This document shows, piece by piece, positions 32,338-44,025 of a DNA stretch of 64,000 bases. Location of the stretch: the NCBI GenBank assembly GCA_029237695.1, contig CM055275.1:6811131-6875130 (forward strand), written 5' to 3'. The translations under genes were made by a program, and so were the position numbers. Every line of letters starts with the position of its first letter. Position 1 is the stretch's first letter. The notes beneath the pieces are model-generated. The model was not told the origin of the DNA and did no database searches. It saw nothing but the letters and a program-made list of their open reading frames with translations. Source of the DNA: Conchocele bisecta (lineage: Eukaryota; Mollusca; Bivalvia; Lucinida; Thyasiridae).

Positions 32338-34100
32338 CTGGGGGACCCAAAAGAGCAGCTGATATACTTCTGAGTAGAAATATAATTGTACTGGACGGCC
32401 ATGAGATACCCTGTCTATCAAGGGGAAGGGCAATGAGAACGAGGAAGGTGACGGTCGCTGATGACGTCATAATCCCCGGTAACACCGAGGCGCATGTTGA
32501 TGTTTATGTCAAGCGGGTATATACGGATGATGGTGAATTTGCAGCTGACTATCTGGTAGAGCCTGTGGAAAGGTTCCAGGAAACATATTAGCTGGTAATG
32601 GCACCTACTTTACTAGACATAAACGGCACAGCTACCTGCCGGATTCGGGTAATGAATCCATTTCCAGACGAAACGAATTTGAAACAAGATGCTGAGATAG
32701 GGACGGCAGAAAAGATCGAACGAATAGTTACAGTAATCACTTCCGTTGAGAACGATAATGAGGCGGATAATTTAACAGGGTTCGCAGAGTGGGTACTGGT
32801 GCCAGCAGAACACACACTGTCGATACAGTCGTCAACAATATCCATTCAGATTATCTGCTGAGTCATCTCAAAGAGTTGCATAGTAGCTCAACCTGCGGAA
32901 AATCGCACCACGTGAAACAGACAGTAGCTGGGTTACTCCGTAAGTACAGCGACACGTTCTCAAAGGATGACTGGGATATTGGCCTAACGCATTTAGCTGA
33001 ACATCCAATAAATACTGGAGATGCCCATCCTGTGAAGCAGAGACCACGACGTGTACCACTGGCGTATGCAGGTGAGGAAAAGAAAGCCATCGAAGACCTT
33101 CTTAAAAAAGGAGTTATACAAAAAAGCACGTCGCCTTGGGCTAGCCCTATAGTTTTGGTTCGCAAGAAATCAGGAGCAGTAAGGCCATGTGTTGACTATC
33201 GTAGAGTCAACGCGCTAGTCTGACCGGATGGTTTCCCGCTGCCAAGAGTCCAGGACTGTTTGGACGCAGTATCAGGATCAGCACCTTTTAGCAGTTTTGA
33301 TCTGACGAGTGGGTACTTCCAGATTCCACTGAAGAAGGAAGATATACCAAAAAGTGCATTATGCTGTAAGTTCGGACAATACGAGGACGATGGAGTTAGC
33401 ATTACAGGGGCTTCAATGGGAGACGTGCCTAGTTTATATAGATGATATAATCGTTTATTCAGCCAACTTCGATCAGCATATTCAGCGTGTAGACCAAGTC
33501 CTAGACAGAATCAAGCAAGCAGGCCTTAAATTACGACCAGACAAGTGTCACATACTACAGACAGAAGTGGTGTTCCTGGGACATGTAGTGTCCAGTGATG
33601 GAATAAGACCTAATCCAACCAACATTGCTAAAATTTTCGACTGGCCCAGACCACAGAACGCTAAACAGGTCAAGCAGTTTGTCGCCACATGGTCCTATTA
33701 CCGACGTTTTGTCAAGAACTTTGCCGAAATAGCCAGACCTTTGAGCGAATTGACCAGGAAAGACAAAGAGTTTGTATGGAACGAGAAGTGCGAGAGTGCG
33801 TTCGAACGACTCAAACTTGCCCTCATCAGCCCTGATGTCATGGGATATCCACTAAACGACGGTGGAGCTTTTTTCCTAGATGTAGACGCGTCTGGGATAG
33901 GAATTGGTGCAGTGCTTTCACAAGAGCAAGATCACCGGATGAGGGTGATTGCCTACGCTAGTCGTGCACTGAACAAAGAAGAGCGTAACTACTGTATCAC
34001 CGAGATGGAACTTCTAGGAGTAGTATTTTTCATACAGTATTTTAGGCAGTACCTGCTGGGCCGGCATTTCATCGTCCGTACTGACACAAGGGCACTGTGA
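32338..34100 (+). pseudogene. Reverse transcriptase and RNase H, interrupted
   Basis: A linker with TAG 32589 leads to a frame change near 32805. RT blocks then follow: PVKQRPRRVP, GVIQKSTSPWASPIVLVRKK, CVDYRRVNAL, TGA 33221, FSSFDLTSGYFQIPL, and after a gap YIDDIIVYS (catalytic YIDD 33435-33446). The block that normally reads PFGL.NAP.TF between 'GQYE' and 'ELALQGLQWE' is deleted, with a frame change there. The RNase H part keeps FLDVDASGIGIGAVLSQ, VIAYASRALN and ITEMELLGVV, ending at TGA 34098-34100 just after the RTDTRAL motif; its last portion is missing. Confidence 0.85.
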
Positions 34101-34129
34101 CGCTTTGTCCAGGTGTCAAAGCCGATGAG

Positions 34130-35731
34130 ACTGCACATGCAGTGAGGTAGACACAAACGAACCACTGAAATGCGGGCCTTGCAGAAAATGCAGAAATCGG
34201 GCGGAGGACATGCTGCTTCAGTATAAGGGAAGTGGAGGCCAAACGGTAGGGTCACAGAGTCCTGCGATAGAACGGACGGAAGAGCCTGCCAGGGTCGTAA
34301 ATGCAGATGACCAGCAGGAAGCCGGAACTTCCAGCCCGGGTGATCATGGAAGTAGTGTGCCGGAGGACAGCAAACAGGGGGTTGCTTCCAAGAGCTGGTT
34401 AGACGTTATGCCATCGAAAGCAATAGCTGAAAAGCAAATACAAGACTTAGATATTTCTGCCATTTTAAAGGCCAAGGAGATTGGACAGAGGCCCAGTGGG
34501 AGGGAACTCAACACAGCTAGTCCAGCTAACAGACATTATTTGGTACTCTGGGACAACATTATAGTACATGACGGAGTCCTGTATAAGCATTTCAAGAAAC
34601 GCAATGCGACTGGCGAGTTCTACCAACTACTAGTCCCCAGAAATATGAAGCCCGATGTCATGAGCCAGATGCATGACAGCGTCCTGTCAGGACATCTGGG
34701 TACCAAGAAGACCAAAGAGAAGATTCTTCAAAGGTATTACTGGCATAATGCAAAACAAGATATCACGCTGTATGTTAGGGTGTGAGGTTTGCGCAGCTGA
34801 CAGGATACCGCAGAAGAAGCCGAAGGCGCCTATGGGTCATTTGAATAGCGGTGCCCCATGGGATACTTTAGCAATCGACTATCTAGGACCTCTCCCAGAG
34901 TCAGCAAATGGTAACAGATACATTCTCGTTATGACAGACCACTTCACAAAATATGTAGAAGTGGTAGCAGTACCAAACCAGCGAGCTGAGGACTGTGCCA
35001 TGAGAATAATCAACGAATTTGTTGCCCGCTGGGGGACACCACAGACAATCCACAGTGATCAGGGTGCCACGTTTGAGAGCCGGGTATTCTAAGAGCTCTG
35101 TCGATTTGAGGTCAAGAACACGACCAGATGCAGTCCGAGAAACCCTTGTGGCAATGGACAGACGGAGCGGTTCAACAGGACGCTCATCAAGATGATAAAG
35201 GCGTACCTAGTGGGTGAACAAGAAGAGTGGGATCAGTACCTCGGTTGCATAGTAGGAGCCTACCGGGCCACTCCGAACGAGTCCACTAGATTGTCGCCAA
35301 ACCTGATGTGTATGGGGAGAGAGATCCGTTTGCCAGCTGATTTGGTGTACGGCCACCTAACCCCGGATGATCCTCAACCCACAGTGGAGCAACATGTATT
35401 GCGGATACGGGACCGGATGCAGCACGCACACGATGTAGCTAGACGTTACCTGAACGCAGATGCGAAGAGAAGCAAGGCAAGGTACGACGCGAACACATCC
35501 TATAACAGATATGATGTATGTGACGCCGTTTGGATGCTGCACGAGACCCGGAAAGTGGGAACAACCCCAAAATTGGAGAAAAAATATGACGGCCCATACC
35601 TGGTAACAGAATGTAGATCTGCTGTCAACTTCCCGGTTCAACTAGACACCCATGGAACAGACAAGCTAGTACACCACGACAAGTTGAAGATTTACGAGGG
35701 GTCAAGCTTACCCGGGCAAGAAAGAAGTTGA
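34130..35731 (+). pseudogene. Integrase, two lesions
   Basis: After a Cys-rich linker (CGPCRKCRNRAEDM) and an acidic spacer, the zinc-binding HHCC domain is seen (MHDSVLSGHLG, then CEVC after a frame change near 34780). The catalytic core holds the triad Asp (in AIDYLGPL), Asp (in SDQGATF) and Glu (in NGQTERFN, codon 35165-35167), with TAA at 35090-35092 between the last two. The C-terminus has KLEKKYDGPYLV (GPY/F module) and VHHDKLKIYEG. No chromodomain seen. Confidence 0.85.
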
Positions 35732-36045
35732 AAAAGACAAGAACGCTGTCTCTATATTGCCTGCAATAATCGTCGATATCATGTGAAATGTTTCTATATG
35801 TGTTAAATTGTTAACAGTTCACTGGTGATGAATATATGATGTAAAAGTTGTAGAAATAAACTAACTCACTGATTACTTTATTAGTATTTGTGCTGTGTAC
35901 GTATAATAATAAGCTGCCGCTAGCTAAAGTCAATAACGTGATAAATGTGACGGTCGCGACAGCGGTATCAATACATGTAATAACTGTAGGGAAACATTCA
36001 ACGCGGTAAAAGTGACCATATGCGAGTTTATATAAATTACCGTTG

Positions 36046-36060
36046 AGGGGGGGGAGTATG
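36046..36060 (+). promoter_or_regulatory. Internal polypurine tract
   Basis: GAGGGGGGGGAG followed by TATGTATGTG, the arrangement usually found immediately before a 3' LTR, but here 1.56 kb upstream of it. A second tract (GACAGGGGGGTAA, 37605-37617) directly precedes the real 3' LTR. Confidence 0.5.
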
Positions 36061-36372
36061 TATGTGTAGTCTAAGAGCAGGGCATGTGCAGGAAACCATG
36101 CATACACAAGTTGCCATGTTGCTAATATCCATAAAACAATGTCAGATAATACTGCTATGACTGCATGATCAGCACCCAGTTACATCTCTGTAGGAATAGT
36201 TCCGGACGCATTTTGAAGTGCAATTTACAGTAATGACGGCAATCCCGATTACTGTATGTTGATAGCATACGCTGTGACTTCCACGATAGATGGTTTCAGG
36301 AACCGTGGTAGAGCGTTTACTTAACTATTGCGGAAAGTTTAGGCATTTCACAGTGTGATCCTCTATTTACAG

Positions 36373-36849
36373 ACAGGATGGCGGACAGCAAACACCCCAC
36401 CTCAGCCCAAGCGACGACTCTATCAGTGTACCATCTGCAACAAGTTGGACCGAAAGAACTGGATCATCGCCCACGTACTGAAGTACCATGTCCCCTTCGA
36501 CCAGGTACCATACTCCTGCAGCCTGTGTAACTTCAGGTGCCAGTGCGCTGACCACCTACTAAGGCACGTGCGCCACTATAAGGGTCACCTAGATGAAGTA
36601 AAGAAGAGGGTACCGGTGCCTCTAGCGACCGTACTGAACAAGTCACTGAACCCGATCACAATCGTGGCGGAACACATGCGACCACTGACCGGCGACATGG
36701 GAGCCAACGACCATGAAGACGGCGATCAAGACTCGATATTTGACCAGTATGAGGAGGAGAGCGTGCTTTCAGCCTGGATGGTTAATGAGATGGTTGACGA
36801 GCAGCCTGCGAGCATTCCGACGAGTCCCGTCACCAGCCTGTCCCATTAA
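36373..36849 (+). CDS. Accessory ORF A: C2H2-type zinc-finger protein
   Basis: About 158 codons downstream of integrase in the same strand. Two finger-like units: CTIC-x11-H-x4-H (starting YQCTICNKL) and CSLC-x12-H with further His (SCSLCNFRCQCADHLLRH, then YKGH), preceded by a basic patch (PKRRLYQ). An acidic tail (DHEDGDQDS, QYEEES) follows. No ATG in this frame precedes the fingers; the frame opens exactly after a good splice-acceptor-like sequence (cctctatttacag, ending 36372). Expression by splicing from an upstream start, as for retroviral env, is plausible but unproven. Ends at TAA 36847-36849. Confidence 0.6.
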   Translation, partial: TGWRTANTPPQPKRRLYQCTICNKLDRKNWIIAHVLKYHVPFDQVPYSCSLCNFRCQCADHLLRHVRHYKGHLDEVKKRVPVPLATVLNKSLNPITIVAEHMRPLTGDMGANDHEDGDQDSIFDQYEEESVLSAWMVNEMVDEQPASIPTSPVTSLSH

Positions 36850-36900
36850 TGTCCAACCATCCGTGCAGCCAGCGTTCCCCAGTAGATCGGTTTATCTGCC

Positions 36901-37497
36901 ATGAAGGGGTCAACTATAGATGCAGAGCTGACTTCGCTGTTCGAATCACAGCAACCGCAGACGACTCTTGTGATGGCAATACCTGCATTCCAAACGATGT
37001 ACGCGCAAAAGACATCCGCTACGGCGACGGTACCCAGCGGGAGTTCGACAACAGCTACAACGTCCTCGTCAAAGACCCAGACATCGATTGCGTCACCACG
37101 CGCCAAGGTGCTCAGAATGGATAACACGCCGGTGCTGGATGAGTTCCTGCTGCCGAGTCTACTCAAGGGCGCCGATGCGACAGACACACTAGCGGTGGAG
37201 ACAGGGTGTGCCCAGAACGCAGACAAACCACCGCCACCAGCCGCCGCGTCCACCATTGCCGATGCGATCCCGGAAGCCGCCGCCACCATCGTAAAGGCGA
37301 TTGAAGGGAATGCCCATGCCGTCTGGGAGCAGGGAAAGACCCTAGAGCGAATGGTGACGGAAATCGCCCGTATGGAGAGAAGGATGGCTACCATCGAGAG
37401 GAACTCCACGACGACATCTGCGGTCAAGCACACCGTGAACCGTTCGCGTTCCCGTTCTCCAGCGATTAGGAGCACTGTGACAAAAATTAGATAGAAA
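36901..37497 (+). CDS. Accessory ORF B: Ala/Thr/Ser-rich with basic SR tail
   Basis: About 198 codons from ATG 36901, in the same frame as ORF A but separated from it by two stops (36847 and 36886). A low-complexity Thr/Ser/Ala region leads to VLRMDNTPVLDEFLLPSLL, then an Ala-rich segment. A heptad-like stretch (TLERMVTEIARMERRMATIE) is likely a short coiled coil, and the tail HTVNRSRSRSPAIRSTVTK looks like a nuclear-localisation/RS signal. Together A and B may once have been one ~380-codon DNA-binding accessory protein. No known family recognised. Confidence 0.5.
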
Positions 37498-37617
37498 ACT
37501 GACATGTAATGAAGGAGTTTAAGTTTTAAATTACAAATTTAATGCATATTTACTAACTGTTACGTAGTTAACCATTATATAATACTGAGGAGTTTTGCCA
37601 AAGTGACAGGGGGGTAA

Positions 37618-37952
37618 TGATATGTCCCGGCATACAGTGGGTACAAGTGACTTACCTTAAATATTTAGTTATAGATATCGAATGAACTTTCATTCTCACC
37701 ACGCCACTTGCAGAATTTTAAAGCTATTTATTATCGCTGCTTTGACAGGATGTGAAATGAAAACATACATAACATGTTCTGGGATTGTACCCACAGACCA
37801 AGCACGCATATTTAGAATGACATCTGTCGGTTCTCATCCAGCTCCGGTTCCGAGTGTTCTCTTTAATTCACGCACCTGTCCTCCAAACTCAGAATCCAAT
37901 AATGTTGCAAGTTTACCTACTATGTTGGTGTGTGAATGAAATTTCATGAAGC
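37618..37952 (+). repeat. 3' LTR
   Basis: Starts TGATATGTCCCGGCATACAG after the polypurine tract and ends ATGAAATTTCATGAAGC. Almost identical to the 5' LTR, which implies a fairly recent insertion. Confidence 0.9.
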
Positions 37953-38340
37953 ATATTATCTAACGCGGGTTGTAAGCTCTCGTTTCGCTAAATGACTTTG
38001 TCAAACAATCCCTGCAGCCGTAATCGTGGTTGAAAATGTAACGATTATGTCAGTGACTAATTTTTTATCTCAATCTGTGCCATTTTGATTTGCGAATTGT
38101 GGGATTGTTTGTCTTTGTAACTTGGCCAGGGAGACTTTACCAAACCGTCAAAGATGAAGCGTACCCACAATAACCTTATTCTGGTACATATTTTATATAT
38201 TATGTATTAATGGTGTTTGACATGCCCCGTTGAAGTGTTATCTGTCAGTTTCCGATGTTTATTTGATAAAATTGAATGACAAATTCGTATCTGCTGACGT
38301 CACTAAGAACATAATCTGTGATGTCATTTGCATAATTTGA
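37953..38340. other. Unassigned sequence right of the LTR element
   Basis: AT-rich, no gene. It does not continue the satellite that abuts the left LTR, so the insertion target was probably another repeat already nested in the satellite, or the flank has rearranged. Confidence 0.4.
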
Positions 38341-38361
38341 TGTCATTTCCGGCTCGTGCAT

Positions 38362-38538
38362 TTTTGGCCATATGGCCAATTTATGGCCAAATGGCCCATT
38401 TTTGGCCAAATGGCCAATATTTGTCCAAGTGGCCAATTCCTGGCCAGTGACCCGTTTTTGGCCAAATGGCCAATTTTGGGCCAGAATGGCCAATATCGGG
38501 CCAATAATTGGCCAAGCGACCAATTTTTGGCCATGCAT
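38362..38538. repeat. GGCCA minisatellite (TTTTTGGCCAAATGGCCAA)
   Basis: The word TGGCCA recurs roughly every 10-20 bases about fifteen times in ~175 bp, as imperfect units of TTTTTGGCCAAATGGCCAAT. Each unit is self-complementary, so either strand can fold on itself repeatedly. Open frames exist on both strands across it but reflect only the repeat. Confidence 0.8.
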
Positions 38539-38639
38539 GGGTATATCAGGCGAGCGAAATCTGCCATACGGCACTCTGGCATTTTAGATCTCACAGATAA
38601 CACCTCCACGTTAAAATTCGTGCGAAAATGATGTCCTCA

Positions 38640-39424
38640 GAATTAATTGTAAGATGATAATAAGCGTTGTACAGTTCTCATAGCAAGAACAATTAATTAT
38701 TTTAGTGTAATTTGATCTCGCCAGAGTCATTTGGACATTATTTAACTCCTGAGAGGGTCTTTTTAGCGACATAGGACATTTCTTTCACCTGTTTATGGTC
38801 CATGAGACCCCACCTGCTATATATTACCGTTTCATGGGTCTCCACAGACCCCATTAGTCATAACTACTAAGGTGAATATTCATATTTGTCTGTACGCGAA
38901 CGAAATCTGATGGATAGCAAATTCTACCCTACCTCTAGAACCACCGTGTTTGCCGGTGTTTACACTGCCTTTCGTTAGTATTGATCGTTGCGGTTTTTAC
39001 TGAATAATTATTATAAACAGTTTAGTCTATCAACACGATAGCTTACTTATTGTAGTACGGACGAATGTACCGTTCATTTGAACCATCTCTCGGATATCTC
39101 TTGTGCTGACTAAAATTAATAAATAATTGAACTGTCACACGACAGCTACACCCGTCTTCCCGTACATACAGACGTGCAGCGTTTAGACCAGATCTGAGAG
39201 ACACAGGTTGCAGGCTACGAAGATCTACTGATTGGCAACTATAGGCAGACGCTACCACATTTGTCGGTCAATCAGTCATCGATAGCCCGCAACGCGTGTT
39301 AGAGGATACTGGGTAGTATATGTACAGCAAGGGTTTGGAACAGCGTGCAGGAGCTTGCAGCAACACGTAGCATAGACAGGGTCATATGCGGGGTCATATG
39401 TACGCACCACTACCGGCGTGTAAC
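38640..39424. other. Intergenic, no gene seen
   Basis: Anonymous sequence; at 38805-38865 'gagaccccacctgctata' and 'gtctccacagaccccattag' form a loose inverted pair. Confidence 0.4.
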
Positions 39425-40490
39425 ACTATTTCATACATTCATTCATCTGATGATACTGTATTGTGCTATAGCAAATCCATGACCCACCGCCCATCCCTTA
39501 CCCCACCCACCACCCAATCGTTACCCCAAGGTCAAGGTCACTTAGCATGTTCATAAACTTAACGTTGGGGTAAATGTTGTGTAACTTCTGTTTATTTACA
39601 GGGAACGCCCATATTTCATACATGCATTCATCTGATGCTACTCTATTGTGCTATAGCAAATTCATGACCCACCGCCCACCCCTTTCCACAAGGTTAAGGT
39701 CACACTCTTAGCACATTCATAAACTTAATGTTGGGGTAAATGTATTATAACATATGTTTCCTTTCATGGAACGCCTTGATATTTCATACACACATTCATC
39801 CGATGATACTTTATCGTGCTATAGCAAATCCATGACCCACCCCTTACCCCAAGGTCAAGGTCACAAACTTGACAGATTCATAAACTTAACGTTGGGGTAA
39901 ATGTCTGATAACAACTGTTTCCTTTGATGGAACGCCTTGATATTTCATACATACATTCCTCAGATGATCCTCTATCATGCTGTAGCAAATCCACAACCCA
40001 CCACGCAACCCTTACCCCAAGGTCAAGGTCACACACTTAGCATGTTCATAAACTTAACGTTGGGGTAAATGTTGTGTAACGTCTGTTTATTTACACTTTG
40101 AACGCTTTGATATTTCATACATGCATTCATCTGATGATCCTCTATTGTGCTAAAGCAAATCCATGACCCACCCCACCCCTTTTCCCAAGATCAACATCAT
40201 AAACTTAACGTTGGAGTAAATGTATTTTTATAACTTGTGTTTGTTTACAGGGAACACCTTCATATTGCATACATGCATTCATCTGATGATACTCTATTGT
40301 GCTACAGCAAATCCATGACCCACCACCCCCCCCCACCCCTTTCCCCAAGGTCAAGGTCACAAACTTAGTACATTTATACATGCATTCCTCATGTGAATAG
40401 CTATCATGCTGTAGAAAATCACCAACTTAGTGTGTTCATAAACTTAACGCTGGGTTAAATTTTGTTTTCCTTCTCTTTTCAGGGAGCGTA
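39425..40490 (+). repeat. Satellite array, ~167-bp units (right block)
   Basis: Same family as 29735-31134; units begin near 39558, 39723, 39887, 40057, 40205 and 40438 and carry 'gctatagcaaatccatgacc' and 'ccccaaggtcaaggtcac'. More diverged than the left block, with several variants in the 'cccaccacc' segment. Confidence 0.85.
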
Positions 40491-40496
40491 ATGATA

Positions 40497-41100
40497 TGTA
40501 TGCCCCACCACTATAGTGGAGGGGGCATTTAGTGTTGCCCTTGTCCGTCCGTCCCGTCCCGTCCGTCACAAAACATTAACGCTCGGGTAAATGTCTCATA
40601 ATTTCTTCATCCTTCGACCGATCTGCTTCATATTTCATATACACATTGCTCTAATGGCCATCTACCGCCCTGTGTCAAATCCACGTTCGTCCTGCCCCCG
40701 CCAAGCCCAGGGTCAAGGTCACATACTTAGTGCTTCAAAAACTTTAGCGCTCAGGTAAATATCTTATAATTTCTGTTTTCTTTCACGGATCAGCTTCATA
40801 CTTCATATACGCATTGCTCTAATGGTTCTCTACCGCCCTGTGCCAAATTCACGTTTGTTCTGCCCCCGCCGTGCCCAGGGTCAAGGTCACATACTTGGTG
40901 CTGCCAAAACTTTTAACGCTCAGGTAAATATCTTATAATTTGTGTTCCCTTTCACGGATCAGCTTCATACTTCATATACACATTGCTCTAATGGTCCTCT
41001 ACTGCCCTGTGCAAAATCCACGTTCGTCCTGCCCCCGCCAAGCCCAGGGTCATACTTGGTGCTTCAAAAACTTTAACGCTCAGGTAAAACAATATTTTGA
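40497..41100 (+). repeat. Tandem array, ~170-bp TTTAACGCTCAGGTAAATATC units
   Basis: The head is a palindrome (gccccaccactatagtggag, then ggggc) and (GTCC)-rich text at 40540-40566. Units begin near 40565, 40738, 40907 and 41071 with 'ctctaatggtcctctaccgc', 'atccacgttcgtcctgcccc' and 'cccagggtcaaggtcacata'. Related to, but distinct from, the 167-bp family. Confidence 0.85.
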
Positions 41101-41815
41101 CTTGGAATTTGGCCTCATTTATTATCAAAGCGATATGTGGGGCATCCGTGTTCTATGAACACATTTTCTAGTTTATACATGCATTCATCTGAGTGTGCTA
41201 TATCATTCCATAGCAAATCCACGACCCACCTTCCACCACTGACCTCAATGTCAAGGTCCACCGCACATCTCTTATCCCAAGGTCAAGTTCATGTTTTATA
41301 TACAATTGTGATACGTTTGAATGAAGGCTGCCAACAGGCGAGCTTCGTTGTCTTCTGACAACTGTTGTTCTGTTTTCATTAACTCGTCAACCCTTCACCG
41401 ATTTCGATAATATTTCGCCATAATGTGTGTATGGATGCTACTTTGTTTTGCATATGACCCACGTCCGACCGCCCAAGGTCAAGGTCACTGAGGACTTGTT
41501 TATGCTCTCCGAAATATTTTTTTCAGCGGAGCATATAGTTACCGCTTTGTACGAGTTTTGCGTCAGTTTTTCAAATTGCTTTAAGCTTTTTGTTAAAGTT
41601 TTCCATTAAAAGTTTTTCAATTTGCTATATCTCTGTGAGTGCTTGGGATATCATCTTGAAACTTTATATACACATTGATAACCATCCATATTTTCTTTTT
41701 ATGCCCTACCCATGCTGCCCAAGGTCAAATACACCAATACCCAGGGTCAATCCCGGCGTCATCGGGGCGCATTTGTCGGATTTACCGACCATCTAGTTAT
41801 TAAGGCTGCCAGTGA
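41101..41815 (+). repeat. Diverged monomers of the same architecture
   Basis: Single diverged units with 'catagcaaatccacgaccca', 'cccaaggtcaaggtcactga' (about 41470) and 'atctctgtgagtgcttggga', ending with 'taccgaccatctagttatta', which resembles the shared element 3' end. Confidence 0.6.
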
Positions 41816-42654
41816 GGGGTTTAGCTTCGTTTAACGATGCCAATTCTCGTTTACTTTCGTTTTCCTATACACGTGTGTGCAGCTGAATTAAGCATACTTA
41901 GAATAAATTCTTTCCGAATATTAGAGTTAGTAGGGCAACTACTGATTTAACGATATTAACGATCTGCACTGTTCGCAATTCCATCAATGAAACACCCGTT
42001 AAGCTTCTAACAAGCAAGATTGATTGCTATCAGGCCACATGTGTGTTCAATTTGCTCAGGAGCTACACTGGTCACAAATACCATAAGCCCCATTTCTCCA
42101 GTTGCTGCCATGTATGAGGCAAGCCATGTGATTTTGTACCTCAAGTCTCACTGGACAGTGTGCGGCTAGCTTTAAAAGGGGGTGGGCGATTTTCTATATA
42201 CTTCACTACCCCGACCCTGTAAGTTACACCGGTGTGTGTAGAAAAAACAGGTTTATGAATATTTCTTAACTTTGGGAGGCTTGACTGTGTCATGATTCTA
42301 CGAAACTGATTTTGACATCTTGGAAAATGGCGCATGCTATGCTGTCTCGCCGGACCGGTTTCGCGTCAGAATTTAAGGTATTTTTTGGGCATTTGTAGCG
42401 AAAATTTGAGGTGGTTATGACCCCGCATTGGAATCATTTTCAGGAAATGGTGTGGTGTTACAAGTGATAGAACAAGACATAACAAAGTCTCTGTGCCTCC
42501 TGGTCAAAAATAGGTGGGTGGGGTAACTTTGTAAAAAATTAATTAAAAGCATCTGATGCGGTTACTGCATTTTTATTGTGGCTCGCGATTTGTGCTTCAT
42601 TTGCGAGTATTTGTCCATATGTGTCGCAAGAGCCTCCTCCTTAACTACGGTGAC

Positions 42655-43125
42655 ATCACAATGACGTCCGGGTGTCCGGGTGTCCGTCCGTTCGTCCGTC
42701 CGTACGTCCGAAATATGTGTTAAAGTTTTTGAAATACCTTATATCTCTGCAGTCCTAAGTCACATTGACTTGAAACTTCATATGCTTATTAGTCATCATC
42801 CATGTATTCATGCTGTGTCCCACTCATGCGGCCGCTGTGCCCAAGGTCAATGTCAAATGACTTAGAAGTTTGCGTTCCGAAATCTGCATTAAAGTTGTTA
42901 AATACCTTACATCTCTGCAGTCCTAAGTCACATTGACTTGAAACTTCATATGCTTATTAGTCATCATCCATATATTCATTCTTTGTCCCACTCATGCGGC
43001 CCCTGTGCCCTATGTCAAGGTTAAATGACTTAGAAGTTTGTGGTAAAGTTTCTGTCAAAATTTGCGTTAAAGTGTTCACATACCTACTATCTCGACATGC
43101 GGGCCGCGGCCATCTTGTTATGTCA
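42655..43125 (+). mobile_element. Array-bearing element, ~180-bp units
   Basis: (GTCC)-rich head at 42670-42710, then two units with 'atctctgcagtcctaagtca', 'gacttgaaacttcatatgct' and 'tgcggccgctgtgcccaagg' or its variant, ending in the 3' tail 'catgcgggccgcggccatct' (43097). Same plan as 9343-10645. Confidence 0.7.
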
Positions 43126-43579
43126 CCCGCCGCCCTCAGAAAAGCAGTCAATTTTGGTATTTTCAACCGTCCCGTTATGTGCGATATCATCAAACATTGA
43201 TACACAATTTATGATATTTATTGTAAGTAACATCGAAAGTCGCCAAAATGTTCAGGGCAAATACGGAATAGTATACGATTCCACATTTACTATGAACAGT
43301 TCGTCAATTTTCGACGTCATTTACAGAAAATATCACACTTTCTGTACGGTAAATATTTTTCTATGACCCTACATTCAGTGACAATCTCCTCCATTATGTT
43401 GAAGAGGTATTTCTGGGCCGCCCTAGTCATGATTGGTAGCTTGTCTTGGAGCAGCAGCCATATCGGCTGCCAACAAATGTCAAGGTCAAATGTCACAGCT
43501 GATGTGTGTGTACCATAATAGCCCTCAATATTCGGACACAAATTATTCTAGGAAACGCATATGTATTGTACGGCGTAAA

Positions 43580-43990
43580 TTAACGGTAGGGGTTCCTCCA
43601 TATAGCAATCACAATTTGCCTGGTTTGGCCCTCAGGTACGTTTTTATTTGTGGCTCTTTTGTTACCTGTGAGTTGAATTGGGTATTATTATTATTATAAA
43701 AGTAGTATGATTAATACTGATCCTACTGCTTTTGGGAGGGGCCAAGTGATTCTGGTGTGGCAAGGACCTGGCATCAGATCAGGATTATTCTGATTTCAGG
43801 GCTGAATATATAGTTTTGTTATTGTAAATATTCAGCTCTGATTTTGGGATTTTCCCCCGATTTGTACATGTACTTGAACATGTACATGTACTTGTACAGG
43901 TAATATATGGGATTTAGTACTAAACCCGTTGACCCGGCCTTAAATGACCTTAGTTGTTGATAGGCCGTTAAACCCCAACAAACAAACACA
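43580..43990 (+). mobile_element. Dispersed retroposon, fullest copy
   Basis: Contains in order 'tgcctggtttggccctcagg', 'gaggggccaagtgattctgg', 'tggcaaggacctggcatcag', 'gattttgggattttcccccg', a (GTACAT)-like stretch, 'gtactaaacccgttgacccg', and the tail 'gataggccgttaaaccccaa' plus caaacaaaca. Copies or fragments occur at 2127(-), 11637(-), 12773, 26168, 27145, 46345 and 49825. Confidence 0.65.
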
Positions 43991-44025
43991 AATTGTATGG
44001 TTGTACTGGTTTATCACATTAATAA

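Larger units (their letters stand above)
31135..37952 (+). mobile_element. Ty3-type LTR retrotransposon, 6.8 kb, defective
   Basis: Two direct repeats of about 334 bp flank a region with, in order, a CCHC zinc knuckle, an aspartic protease (DTGAS), reverse transcriptase (YIDD), RNase H, an HHCC/DDE integrase with a GPY/F-like C-terminus and an extra module. The order protease-RT-RNaseH-integrase defines Ty3/Metaviridae. Lesions: gag lacks most of its capsid region; the frame changes near 32335, 32805, 33400 and 34780; in-frame stops lie at 32589, 33221, 34098 and 35090; RT has a deletion. Possible ATAT target duplication (31131-31134, 37953-37956). No obvious tRNA primer-binding site follows the 5' LTR. 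Confidence 0.9.

Noticed and set aside
36846..37505. 219-codon antisense frame
   Set aside because: It is the shadow of accessory ORF B; the sense strand has the element's orientation, low-complexity protein features and a nuclear-type tail.
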